Notes: a model not told the origin generated them from the letters alone. A DNA stretch of 64,000 nucleotides from Casuarina equisetifolia (GCA_028551475.1 CM052358.1:5210501-5274500), one strand, 5' to 3'. Positions 1 through 11,873 are shown, numbered from the stretch's first letter. Numbers and translations are program-made.

Positions 1-195
1 ATCATAGTACTACAATTGAATATATTACAATAAAGTTTGTTTACATTCATTTTAATTATGGTACAACAAAACTTATCAATGTTAGAAATATGTGATATTC
101 CTGCATTTATTTTGATGATAGGAATATTTAAATATAAATTTTGTATCTTTAAACCATCATGGTATATTATCTAACAAATTATTAATCCATATTCA
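1..195. other. Left flank, no feature
   Basis: AT-rich DNA outside the inverted repeat. I see no gene or recognisable repeat here. Confidence 0.5.
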
Positions 196-1290
196 ACATT
201 CCGATGTGAGCGTATGCAAGAACCAAAATCCTCCTCCATCACTACCCGCTGAAAAATAGCATTTAAGTTGGGGACAACGAGCCTCACGGCTCCGCACACT
301 CTCACATCCTTAGGTTTTGATACTGACCCAAGAAGAACATGCATGATTGAGGCATGTAACGAGGCAAGAGGTGAAACTTTCATAGTTGAGATATCATCGG
401 TAATATCCATTTCCATAAGGCTAACCCAGGGGACTTGCTCAATCATCTTTGCTTCATCAGGTCTCTCACCGCATTAACTTGGCTCCAACTGCCATGTGAA
501 GCATACAAGTTACTCATGAGTACATACTAACTAGCTTCATTACGATGTAACTAGTTTGGTTCTCTTCTGATTTGTGTTTTTTCATTTTTATTTTTTCAAG
601 CGGATGCTTATTCGTTCATCTATGGTACTCGGACCCCGTGCGTTGCGGATTGGACACAAGTGCGCTCGGGGTAACCCTCACAGGACAATAACCCAACAAC
701 AAGGGGTTTTTATGAGTTGGAAATAATTGATTAAGAATTGGCCGTGGGTTCGATGATTACATCATTCCTCTGCTTAAATACTATTTGCAGCCTGCGTGTA
801 ACTCACGTTCACCCGCCATTAACCAGGAAATACGGTCGTAGAAAAAGTGTAGAAAAAGTGTAGAAAAAGTCGACGGCATTGAATTCGAAAGGCCTCGACG
901 CAGAGGTGACGAGGTCTTGGGTCTACTTTTCAAAGCAATTTCAATGCTTTGTTGGGACAGGTCACACAGAGGTCTTGCGTTTGGCCCACAGGAGCGTCTG
1001 AATTTGAAAGCCTGAGGTCTGCTTTCCTAACACGGCAAGCAAGGCAACATCAATGCGTTGCTTGACAGGTCACACGGGTCTTGAAATTTGGAAAAGCTGC
1101 GTTCGGAACAAATTTTTCTTAGATATTGTTGCGACGAGTTTTCAAATCATGATGGTTCTTCGTCCTTGTGGCTCTGTCTTGAAGCAGCAAATCTTTTAGG
1201 ATTCGTTTTTCAAATAATGACGATGCTGACGGCAAACTTTTTTATTGTTTCTCAAATTATGACAGCGTACATCGATAATGCTCCCTTATA
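196..1290 (+). repeat. Left inverted-repeat arm
   Basis: This arm pairs with 5982-7178 in reverse complement. Matching landmarks include the outer CATTCCGATGTGAGCG motif (about 197) and the inner CATCGATAATGCTCCCTTAT motif (about 1270). The left arm is shorter by internal deletion around 925-1000. It carries a local triplication of TAGAAAAAGTG near 838-870 that the right arm lacks. Short open frames in the arm are not conserved between the two arms. Confidence 0.8.
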
Positions 1291-1568
1291 CTTTTTATTG
1301 TCTCGTCCGTCACGTCCGTCTCGACGTCTCGACCCACTCGTTCCGACCTCCGTTTTAGTCAGTAAGTTGTCCGGGTCGATTCTTTTTCTGTTTCGTTTGT
1401 GTATTGACACAATAAACATCTTTTTCCTTTCTATTGGATCAAAACCCGAAATTTTTCGATTTATTTGTCCTTCAAGTACTATTCTTTCGCTCAAATCATG
1501 ATTTTTCCGTGGTTGGTTTGTCCTTCAAGTACTGTCCTTTTTGGATGCCCTTTGGTATGTTTCTGTAC

Positions 1569-1822
1569 TCAAAAAACAATTTTTTTTCTTTAAACTGGGA
1601 TCGACGTCCATCAAGTAGCTGTTTTTATGAAAAAACCCGGAATTTTTCCCTTGGGAGATACCCATTTCGTTTTCCTCCCTTTTTAAATGCTTCCAAAAAC
1701 AATATTTTTTCTTTAAACTGTTCTTTCTATGAATCGACGTCCACAAAGCAGCTGTTTTTTGGATCAAATCCGAAACCTTTTCCTTAGGAGATACCCATTT
1801 GGATTTCCTCCCTTTTTAAATT
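1569..1822 (+). repeat. Tandem ~126-bp duplication in front of element gene
   Basis: Two consecutive pyrimidine-rich units (about 1569-1690 and 1691-1822) share, in order, a T-run followed by CTTTAAACTG, ATCGACGTCCA, AGCTGTTTTT, GAGATACCCATTT and TTTCCTCCCTTTTTAAAT. They lie 250 bp upstream of the reading frame at 2077 and could be part of its promoter or leader; that role is inference. Confidence 0.65.
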
Positions 1823-2076
1823 GTTTTTGTTTTATCTGTTCTTTCTATTCATCGATTTATTTGCTCCAACACAGCTGGTTCTATTTCTTTTCTGCAAATC
1901 TTTAATATACTGTTTGGGCGGGGACTTACAGTCTTTACCCTCTTTAAATGATCAGGTTATGTTTAGATTGTTTGTGTTTCCTTGTTCGTTATTTACGTTC
2001 CTTGATATTTTTTGGCTCCGTTGTCTTTTAAGGGCTCCATCCATCCTTTGTTTTCGTGACTGAAAAAGCCTACAAA

Positions 2077-2898
2077 ATGCCAAAAACCAAAACAGACAGG
2101 GAAGAACCGGTAATGCCCATCCCTCTTAGAATATTTTCTTTCCATTTAAATATTATATATTTGACTTGAGTTCCATATTTTAATAGAAAGCCAAGATAGA
2201 CAAGATAGAGCCAGCCGGGGAAGAGTCCGATGCACAGTTCGCCTTGGACAACGCCTATGCAGCCGTAATGGACGCCATGGCGGAGATGGACCAGCAGGCC
2301 GAGATGGCGGCCGATTATCCTGGGCCTGAGCAGGAGGAGCACTTGAATAGTGCCCGGCAGGAATTGAATAGAGCCCAGGAGGAATGGAATAGAGCCCAGG
2401 AGGAATTGAATAGAGCCCAGGGGGAGAAACATGATTCGTCGTTGCTTAAGAAATGGAACGACGAAATCACGCAGAGAAGCAACGACGAAATCACGCGGTA
2501 CATCAACCTCGAAATGGTATGCCGATCCATTCATACTAATATCTTCCTTTAATATTTTAAATCTATCTGACTGGATTTGCTAATTTTAATAGCCAAAAAG
2601 ATGGTTTGAGGACCCACAGCCGGGCAGGGCAGAGAACAAGGCCGACAGCAAGGCCGAAGATGAGGCGGCCTGTGACGCCGAGCAGGCACCCTCTTTTGCC
2701 AAGCAGGAGGGCTCGGATGCAGACCACTGGGATCAGGCCTCCAGGGAGGCTCAGGAAAAACGCGGGGCGAGGGGCAAGCAAGTTGTAAAGGGCACGCTAA
2801 AGGCCTTCAAGCGCTTCGGAACACTTGCTATCAAGGGCCCCATAACGGCCCGGACGGCCCGGCACAAGGCCCCCGCCATTGAAAATTTTAATATCTGA
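2077..2898 (+). CDS. Unrecognised three-exon gene, coiled-coil protein of 222 residues
   Basis: I do not recognise this protein. Exons 2077-2109, 2187-2516 and 2593-2898 join in frame from ATG (MPKTKTDREEP) to TGA. Both introns (77 and 76 bp) start with GT and end in the same TTTTAATAG acceptor. Exon 2 is acidic and Gln/Glu-rich, and holds four heptads of the NRAQEEL type (about residues 65-92), which predicts a coiled coil. A doubled WNDEIT/SNDEIT motif follows. Exon 3 begins PKRWFEDPQPG, stays acidic, then turns basic near KGTLKAFKRFGTLAIKGP before ending ENFNI. No signal peptide or membrane segment is visible. The gene sits alone in the core of the inverted-repeat element, with no transposase motif. 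It may be an element gene or a captured host gene. The consistent splicing frame is the main support; expression is unknown. Confidence 0.5.
2346..2426 (+). repeat. 21-bp tandem repeat encoding heptads
   Basis: There are three full 21-bp units and a fourth of 18 bp, all in the frame of exon 2. They encode NSARQEL, NRAQEEW, NRAQEEL and NRAQGE. A 21-bp period gives exactly one coiled-coil heptad per unit. Confidence 0.85.
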
Positions 2899-2922
2899 AC
2901 AGTATTTTAACTACAGGGTCTA

Positions 2923-3044
2923 GGCTATATATAAGCTACGGTATGGCTATATATAAGCTATGGTATGGCTTAGTGTTTTGTATCAAGTTTTCTCTAAGCC
3001 CTTCATCTACTTTAATATCTCTAAGCCCTTCATCTGCTTTAATA
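2923..3044 (+). repeat. Two adjacent two-copy repeats after the element gene
   Basis: A 22-bp unit with a TATATATAA core occurs twice (2923-2944, 2945-2966). A 27-bp unit beginning TCTCTAAGCCC occurs twice (2991-3017, 3018-3044). Both start within 100 bp of the stop codon, so they may lie in the 3' untranslated region. Confidence 0.75.
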
Positions 3045-3159
3045 TAATGCCCTTTTTTCTTTGTTTGAGCCACGTGTTTATCTCATTTTGCAATTCGGAG
3101 AACCACGTCGCAGAGATTTTTTGCAAACACCATGATATTTTATTTTCTGCTTTTAACTA

Positions 3160-5740
3160 CAGAAAGTAAGAGAATAAATATTAGCAAAGAAACAAGAACA
3201 CAAGTAATAACAGAAAGTAAAAGAAAAGATATTAGCAACAAAACAAAAAAATAGGTAACATACATGGACCCAAAAAGAAAAGGGTTCAAAAAGAAATAAA
3301 ACTATCAAAAACGAGTCGGTTCTGAAACAATTTAACAATTTAAGAAAATAGGCGGGACGTGTTTGGCATACCCAAAAACCAGTACGATTAATGAAGAACG
3401 TCCCAAGAACGTAATAAAATAAAATTAACACATGTTTAAGAAAACCAAAACATAGGGACATTCATGCTTCGCAAAACCAAAATAAAATGGAAATGAAAAA
3501 AATAAAGAACGTGTCAGCAATATAACCGAAAATTAACATACATGTTCTACACAAAGGATTAAAAAAGAAATTAAATGAAATATAGGAGCAAAAAGAAAAG
3601 ATCAAAAAGATGTGAGCCAAGTTTAAAAAGAAAAAAAGAAAAGAATTCCAGCATATCGTCTAACCACCAGTTTCGCTCAAAAAAAAAAAAAAAGAGTACA
3701 TAGGGTTAGAAGAACATAAATAATCATATGGGAGCACATAAAGGAAAATTCAAGTATCCTAAAAGGATAACAGAAGAAGACACAGATGGAAGCGAAAATA
3801 AAAGAAAAACTGAGATCGGACCGAAACAAAAATAAATTGAGGAACAAACATTTTAGACAGAACCAAAAGGACATTCGACCAAAGCAATACACATATATAT
3901 CTAAATAACAACAGCTGTGAAACAAAAAACAGACAAAATAAAAGTAAAGAGTTAACAGAGCCAAACAAAAATAGTAACATAAACATTAATTAAACACAGC
4001 AGAAAAGAGATGGATTACTTACGACAACAAAAAAAGTAGCGAAAATCGTAGAGTTAGTGCATCCAACTAAAAGCTACACGTCCAAGTCCGTCTCTTCAGA
4101 ATAAAAAAGTAAATAAAAGAGACGTCTCGCGGCAAGAAAGCGATGCCATCAAATAGATATGGTTGTACAACCAAACAGGCGTACTGAGGCTAAGAAGAAG
4201 CTTAAACAGATCAAGTAAGTAGATGAGCTCGTAGAAAAACAGATTAGTCCCACAAAAAAAAAAATCGGTTTAGAAGGACATAAATAATTATAGGCGAGCA
4301 CATAAAAGAAAACAAATTAAGTAAACAAACAGGTTATACGGAACAAAAGACATTATGCATACGTAACTACGACAGGCAAAAACAGCTAACACAAAGAAAA
4401 CAGAAAAAAAGGAACGACCGATGAGAAGAGAGAACAGAACAAAAAAAAAAATTAAGGAACGTAAAGTGGTAATATAAGAACACAGAAATGAGAGCAAAAG
4501 TAAACGCAAAACAAAAACAGTTAGAAACGAAAATATTTAACACATCTGAAAATAGACGAAATTAAATAATTAAATAATTTTAAATTTTAACTTCTTTTTT
4601 TTTAAAAAAAAAACAGAACATACATTTAATGCACCAAACTTTACCTCATCCCGCGTCGAAGTCCACCTCTTGAAGAAAAATTGGAAGACCAGGGGCACTG
4701 CAGTAGATGGCAAGACTGCTGTCCGAAACAACCAAAGATCAAATAGAGCGATGCCAACAAATGAATATGGTTGTTCCGTGGATCAGGCAGACAAACGTAA
4801 GGTACAAATTGTAACTCAACGCATGTTAAACTATAATTCTTCGGAATTTTAGCCATGGGCTGTGAAGAGTCGAAGGTGAAATAGGAGAGAGAGGGCACAA
4901 TAACGTTAAACGAAGAAGGCGATATAAGGAGAGAGGGGCCCAAGAAAGGATCTGCTGATCTCCACTATTAAGGTGTTAAACGCATAACCAGAACTGAAAC
5001 AAATCAGAGACTCTGACACAATTTAGTGTCCGTAACGGTATACTGGGCATTCAGCGTTGGTGTGAGTGTCGTGATAATTATCAAATTATCAACTTGACAA
5101 TAGTATTTCTTCAAAAAGAAAAAAAGGCAACAAACTCAGCAGAGGTTAAAAAGGGAAAGCGCTTCGCTCATAAGTCATAGGAACACAAAACTAAAAATTC
5201 CAAAAAAAAAAAAAAAGAAAAGCTGTGGGATCCTCGCGACCAATATAACAGATGAAGAATGACCAAAAAGAACACAGATTTAACAGATCATAATAGAGAT
5301 GGGAGATGAAAAAAATTAAGAAACGTATACATTTAACAGATCAAAAGAACAATAAGAAGAAGAAGAAGAAGAAGGAGAAGAAGAAGAAGAAGAACAACAA
5401 CAACAATAATAATAGTAATAACGTATAGATTTACGATCAGAAAATCAACTGCGCAACCAAGAAAACTCAAAAGCTATAAACCTTACCACATCTCATGTTA
5501 AAATATATTCCTTCAGAAGACCGGCCATCGCCTATGGAGAGGAGGGTATAGCAAGAACGCTTATGACAAGAAGGTCGGAAAGGGACGAAGGTCGAAGAGA
5601 GAGGCATCTGATTAAACGGAGATACCGAAATATGAGAAGGGAGATGATACCTGTCAAGAAAAGAGATCTGAGAGGTATGAGATAAAAATAGGCTTGTGGC
5701 TGTCAAGGGTACGAGGGTAGGTTTCCACAGAAAAGGCAAA
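3160..5740. repeat. Purine-rich element core with degenerate ~560-610-bp repeats
   Basis: A block near 3709-3750 (ACATAAATAATCATATGGG, then GAGCACATAAA) recurs near 4272-4312. A block near 4142 (CGATGCCATCAAATAGATAT, then GGTTGT) recurs near 4751. These are degenerate direct repeats. The long open frames on the minus strand here are low-complexity Phe/Leu/Ser-rich translations of A-rich DNA, and I do not accept them as genes. Confidence 0.55.
5346..5423 (+). repeat. Compound trinucleotide microsatellite
   Basis: A run of GAA/AAG triplets changes to AAC triplets and then to AAT triplets, with one interrupting GGA and one AGT. It lies inside the inverted-repeat element core. Confidence 0.9.
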
Positions 5741-5981
5741 ATCGGAATCTAAAGCACCCGAAAAAATAACGGGGGATACGACGGAACTTCCAACTTAAAG
5801 CGCTTAAAGCGATAAATGCGTAAACGCGTGCGCAAAGTGGGCCTCGTTTAGAAGGCCCAGATCTTTTCCTTCTCCAGTACAATAAGTTGGGCCTCTTTAA
5901 AATTAAAGTTCAACTAGGGTTTACAGCTTCCCTCGATATTATGTATAATTTAATATCAACGTCGCCACGTCACAAAAGATA

Positions 5982-7178
5982 AGGGAGCATTATCGATGTA
6001 CGCGGTCATAATTTGAGAAACAATAAAAAAGTTTGCCGTCAGCATCGCCTCCTCAAAGACAGAGTCATAAAAAATAAAGAACCCTTGTGCACTGTCATAA
6101 TTTGAAAAATTTATTCCGAATGCAGCTTTTCCAAATTTCAAGACCCGTGTGACCTGTCAAGCAACGCATTGATGTTGCCTTGCTTGCCGTGTTCGGAAAG
6201 CAGACCTCAGGCTTTCAAATTCCGACGCTCCTGTGGGGCCAAACGTAACACCTCTGTCAGAGCCTTTCAATTCCAACGCCTCTGAAAAACGCACGAAAAA
6301 AATTTCCTCAACATTGCCGCATTAAAAGCAGAGCCACAAAAGATGATGAGGAAATTTGAAAACTCGTCGCAACTGGCTTCAAGAAAAATTTATATGGAAA
6401 ACCTTTTAAATTTATATGTGACCAAAGCATTGAAATTGCTTTGAAAAACAGACCCCTGTCCGGGGCCTTCAGATTCCAAGACCTCGTCACCTCTGCGTCG
6501 AGGCCCTTCGAATTCAATGCCGTCGACTTTTTCTACGACCGTATTTCGTGGTGAATGGGGGGCAACGTGAGTTACACGCAGACTGCAAAAACTATTTAAG
6601 CAGAGGAATGATGTAATCATCGAACCCACGGCCAATTCTTAATTAATTATTTCCAACTCATAAAAACCCCTGTTGTTGGGTTATTGTCCCGTGAGGCTTA
6701 CCCCGAGCGCACTTGTGTCCAATCCGCGACACGCGGGGTCCGAGTACCATAAATGAACGAATAAGCATTCGTTTGAAAAAATAAAAATAAAAAAACACAA
6801 ATCAGAAGAGAACCAAACTGGTTACATCGTAATGAAGCTAGTTAGTATGTACTCATGAGTAACTTGTATGCTTCAGATGGAAGTTGGAGCCAAGTTAATG
6901 CGGCGAGAGAGCTGATGAAGCAAAGATGATTGAGCAAGTCCCCTGGGTTTAGCCTTGGGGAAATGGATATTACCGATGATATCTCAACTATGAAAGTTTC
7001 ACCTCCTGCCTCGATTACATGCCTCAATCCTGCATGTTCTTCTTGGGTCAGTAGCAAAACCTAAGGACGTGAGAGCCTGCGGAGCCTTGAGGCTCATTGT
7101 CCCCAACTTGAATGCTATTTTTCAGCGGGTAGTGATGGAGGAGGATTTTGGCTCTTGCATACGCTCACATCGGAATGT
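5982..7178 (-). repeat. Right inverted-repeat arm
   Basis: Reverse complement of 196-1290. This arm is the longer one. It keeps a segment (about 6290-6480) containing AAAGATGATGAGGAAATTT that is largely missing from the left arm. That segment is present in the scrambled relative at 13346-13540, so the left-arm gap is a deletion, not a right-arm insertion. Confidence 0.8.
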
Positions 7179-8450
7179 AGCCAACTGGAGAGTGCTGTGG
7201 GGCTAACCATGATGGCAAAAATGGAACTTCCCACCTGCACCTCGTGAGTTGGCCAAGAGTCGATATTCTTGGTGGTGAATTTCTTTATTAATCAACTACC
7301 AACCTTCCAAAAATCAAAAGATCTCTTGTGGCTTTCTTTCCCAGTCTCGTCGTGAGAGTTCTTCACATTTTGTTTTCATTTACACTAGTTCTTGCACAAG
7401 TTTTTTGTTCATTGCAACTTTACTGCCTTAAGCCTATAAGTAAAGGTAATAAGTTACCTTGTCCTGGAAGTTAAGGATCGTCCTCACCCTCGTGCAAGCT
7501 GCCTACTCTCCATTCTCAATGGTTTGTACCATTGGTCGGAAGAGTACATCACTGAAATCAGCAAGGCCGCTTCATCACATGCGTGACCAATCTGACAATC
7601 ACTGATTTGCATGTCTGGGACCAAACAACACTTAAAGTTGCATGTTCGGCTTTGGGGAACCTTTTTGGGGTGGTGGGTCGTCTAGAAAAAGTGCACAGGC
7701 CCATCTGCAAAAGGTGGCTAATTGTATCGGCGAAGCCCATATGCAAAAGTTATCAACAAGCCGAATAATAAAAAAGGACTACAGCGAAACCCTTTTTTGA
7801 ATTGATATTTTCTAATGATTGTTGAATTGCAGTTTTTAGTAATATGTTTATATCTAAACTGTTTAACTCTTCTAAGGACATTCTAAACTACTCCTGTTGA
7901 TTGGCTTTTATTTCCCATGACATAGAGACACTCGAATATGGCTTTCCTTGCTGGACCCAGGAAGAAAAAAGCAGCGTAGCATCGGGTAATTTTGATGTCA
8001 GTCCTCAGAAACTTTCTTCATAGCTCTTTCAACATGCATTATCTTCAAGGAAGTTGGCTAACTGAGAACTTTGTTTTCTTCTATTACATGCATGTCAAGG
8101 AACTAAACCAAAATGGAATGAGAACTTTGTTTTCAGGATCAATGATGGTACTTTAGAGCGCAATCCGAAGATAATGGATAAAGACACTTTCAATAAGGAT
8201 GACTTTGTTGGAGAAGCAACATGAGTTATTATATCTCCAATTTACATTCACAGCTCGTAGTTCTTCAATATAATTCTCAACTGTTGATCTGAAGTTTAAG
8301 TAGCAATTATATGGCATGATGTTTGTGTTTATAATTATGCAAACTTGACCCTGCAACATTCCTTTAGAGCCTATGTTCGAGGAATTAAGTCTCCCGCCAA
8401 TTACATACTCTATTGTCAAGGATGAGGAATACCGTGGAGAAATTAGAATG
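7179..8450. other. Intergenic, no supported feature
   Basis: Moderately AT-rich sequence between the inverted-repeat element and the LTR. Short open frames on both strands overlap one another near 7558-7768 and have no recognisable domain. Confidence 0.5.
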
Positions 8451-9631
8451 TGTTGGGAAAATTTGGTTTTAATAAATGCAAAATTTTAATCCGTTTCTTT
8501 ATTTGATTTGTTTTATAAATGTTCTCTTCTTAATTGAATGGTGATTTGATTTGAATATAACTAAAATATTTCCTTTCTATTGCGATTGATTTGATTTGCA
8601 TATCATAAAGGAATATTATGAGAGTTAATGTCATTTGAATTTTACATTTATAGATATAACCATTCAAATATTGTTGGAATTAATTATGGTAAACAATAAC
8701 ATATTGTTGGCGGATAAACACTCCGCTCATGCATATTGTCATAAAAAGTATATGGCAAAAGAGTCTCCACATATTACATCAGCGAAAAGTTGACTTAACA
8801 AGTCAGGAGTGCACACGTTCCAGTACAAGTGACCACACTATATTCAAGCTGGACTATTAAAGGCAACGACGTCATTTCAACATGTGAAGGAAACATAAAG
8901 ACTCGAAAGTTCAAATTAAAGCGCATATCTCTTCTCTCTTGTTTGCCTTCCATTCTAAGGAAACCCTAGAGAAGTTAATGGTTGAAATCTCGCAATCTGG
9001 CTGTTGGATTGACAAGAAATTTTGGGAATAGCTTAAGGATTTGTTTATAAAGGATTTGCTTCGATTGATTTCAAGGGCACCTCTCGAAAAGTTACATCAA
9101 GCAGTGCAACACGAATTCTGAATCACGCCACTTTGATTACTCAGTGATTTCGTTTCATACTTGCTTATATTAAGTTCTATTGCATTGATTTTACACTGTG
9201 ATCTTCATTTAATAATCTGTCCAAGTGTAATTTGATTTAGTGCTCATCATTCAAAAACTGTAATTTAAGAGTTTCTTTGAAATCATTCGTTTTGTATTTG
9301 ATTGATATTATATTTGATATTGTAAGACCTATAGAGAGAAATTTCTGTATTATGGGTTTAGAGGGGATTGAGAATCCATTGTAATTTAACTTATTCATAG
9401 TTTTTTTTTAGAAAGGGCTTTAGTGCGGAAGCTAAAGCATGGTGGATTAGGCACCAACTTGTGGGCCGAACCACCTCCCAAATCTTCGTGTGCTATTTTC
9501 CTTGGATGTCTACTTGTTTGTTTGTTTTCTTCTAATTAATTGTGATTAGACAAAAAGAAATAAGTAAAAAGAAAATTTGTAGCATTTATTACCTAATTCA
9601 ACCCCATTCTCAGGTAATTAGGGAGCTTTCA
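8451..9631 (+). mobile_element. Probable solitary LTR, Ty1-Copia type
   Basis: It begins TGTTGGG and ends CA. Its last third has the layout often seen in plant Copia LTRs: GTGCGGAAGC, GTGGATTAGGC, CCGAACCACC, AAATCTTCGTGTGCT, then a T-rich stretch and AATTCAACCCC. I see no primer-binding site or pol region next to it, so it reads as a fossil solo LTR. No clean 5-bp target duplication is visible, which makes both ends approximate and suggests an old copy. Confidence 0.5.
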
Positions 9632-11750
9632 AAGTACGCCTAACTTTCCCTCCTGAGGTATCTCTTATTCTATGTTTACAATTTCAACACTAGCCTTTGC
9701 TTTTTTGTCCAACTACAATGCCATGCTAGTATATTTAGCAACCTATAACCAACACCTCCATTACTTATTGCAGGAAGGCAGTGGCTTGGGATCCTGCACT
9801 GAGGAAGGGGGCTATGATGGATGGAGAGAATCATCAAGGGAAGAGGATAGCAATGGTGGATATAAAGAATCATCTTACTAGACCTTTTTGGCTCTGTTGG
9901 TCCACCATTATCTTATGTCTTGAGGTGTGAACTTTGTTGTTCATCAGTTTACTAATGTTAGAATAAGCAAAGAACGAGTAGTTTATGAATCATTGGATAC
10001 TCCGTTCTGATGGTTCAGTAATCATGTTATGTTTCAAATTGTTGGTTGAACCAATGGGTTTCTTTTTTATTAAACACAGCCAAACAAGGTTAGCGACTTG
10101 AGAGATAGTGGAGTCCATCTTATATTGGCTTATCAAGCAATGCAGAGAATGATGCTTCATATGTGTGAGCTTAAGTCTCATTTTGATCGTGGAGAAGTAG
10201 TATTCAGACATATGACTACCATGTTGGAGTGGATACTTTGTAACTATTAGGTAACAAATTTTATTTATGAATTCTTAAGAGATGAATAGTCTAGTAATTT
10301 TGTTTCGATTACTTAAGACTTTTATCTTAAGTTTGAAGTCTCATATCTTCAAACTTTTTTTACCTAACAAAAAAAAAACATTATCCATGAATTTAAGCTA
10401 GTTCATTTGTATAGGGCATGAAATTTTAAATACTTAATTTCTTCAATTGACAATTACGCAAAATCTATTATCTTTGAATAATAAAATTTATATACGTGAT
10501 TTTCTATTTTTTAACAATATTTCTTTTTTCTTTTTTCTTTTCTATTTTTTCTTCTTTCACTTATCGACGGGATATACTAATTTGTTAGCCCAACCGTGGA
10601 GTAATAACAGAGAGATAGAAGACAAGTAAAACATAAAAGAGTTGAAAATTCAGAGAACCCCCTTTCTAACTACATATACTTTTACGCGTGCATCACAAAC
10701 TTAAAATTTTGGTGCAAACAGATAACTATCTTAAACCAAAATACTAATTAAGTTGATTACAATCCCATAAAATGGACATTATAGTTCAACCATCTAGTAT
10801 CAAAGGTATGCAAAACTCGAACAAATTCTGACCTAACATTAGCCAAGAGATCTTTGTTCAATAAATAGATAGGATTTCATTTTGACATGGTAGGATAGCT
10901 TGTGACTATTCTTGGGAAGCAGGTGGCCACCTTTACTAAGTTAGAAACGGGTTTTGTAAAGAAAGAGGTCAGTGCTGTTTAGATTCCATCCCTGCTCTTC
11001 TTCTACACAGCCCAGTGACAGAGGGAACCGGCTTTGGCCCCCCTCTCCCAAATCCCCGCTGTTCCTCCGGGGCAATGCTCTCCACTGAGTCATTTTTTTT
11101 CTTATCTAAAGGACACAAGTGCATATGAGAAGGAAACATGATGTCTAAATCATTGGCAACATGAACCTACAGCATAATAAGTGGCAGCAAGTGCAACAGC
11201 CAAACGGATATTACACAACAATGATGCTAACTTTATACGGGCTATATATGTTGATCTTCAACTCAACAGCATATATTGGAAACTGCAGTAGTTTTCTGTG
11301 CAATTTCTATGATATGCTAGGATCTTCTATATTAATGTATAAATATTCCTCCACAAATATTTTCCTTTACTCTTAGAGTTATCATCGAGGAGGGATGTGG
11401 GGGAGAGAGAGGTCGTTCCTCTTTTGTTTTTTATTATCTTTTGATAGGTAAACCCACGAGTCAATGCACTCAAAAAAGGATTGTGTCCTCCACCTCACCA
11501 CCACCCCCTAGTAATAAGGGATTTCTTCTATTTCCTTTTTTCTCTTCATTCTCTTTTAAAGTGTTGTTATCTTTGTTGATCTTGGTTGTAAGAACTCTAA
11601 AATGTGAGAGGAAGCCATCTTGATAAGTTCAAGAGACTATCTAAACTGAACACTTTAACAACACTAACACTCTTAAAGCCATAGAGGCTTGGAGTGTTGA
11701 CATTAACAATAGGCCAGTTGGCTAATCTCTAATCAGTCTTCAATATCACA
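9632..11750. other. Intergenic, no supported gene
   Basis: AT-rich DNA. Short open frames (for example around 9672-9881 and 11161-11376) have low complexity or no domain. A T/C-rich run lies near 10510-10560. I see nothing else. Confidence 0.5.
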
Positions 11751-11873
11751 TAGCAACATAAACAAGGATAAATCAATAGCACATGCGAGGGCTTGATAAA
11801 AGCCCAGTTTCAGGTGCAAAAGATGAAGTCCCAGAGTAAGGCCCTGATCATGCTCCCGGTAAAGGCCCCAAAT

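Larger units (their letters stand above)
196..7178. mobile_element. 7-kb inverted-repeat element (possibly MULE-like)
   Basis: The sequence from about 196 inward to 1290 reappears in reverse complement from about 7178 back to 5982, with scattered substitutions and indels. The arms are over 1 kb long and themselves contain nested palindromic blocks. The 4.7-kb core has a spliced reading frame (2077-2898), tandem repeats on both sides of it, and long purine-rich stretches. Very long terminal inverted repeats around captured or unknown coding DNA are typical of some Mutator-like elements, but I see no transposase, and the bases just outside the two arms do not form an obvious 9-bp target duplication. 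Family assignment is inference. The alternative is a local inverted duplication that involves no transposition. Fragments of the same arm sequence recur at 12.6-13.8 kb, which favours a dispersed repeat. Confidence 0.6.

Noticed and set aside
171-446. 91-codon minus-strand frame in the left arm
   Set aside because: The matching segment of the right arm breaks the frame, and I recognise no domain. It is probably non-coding arm sequence.
3153-4509. Several long minus-strand frames rich in Phe, Leu and Ser
   Set aside because: They are translations of A-rich, repeated DNA with no initiation context, splice structure or domain.
196-7178. A 9-bp target duplication for the inverted-repeat element
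   Set aside because: The bases outside both arms do not match, so I do not claim one. The true ends may lie slightly beyond or inside the arms.
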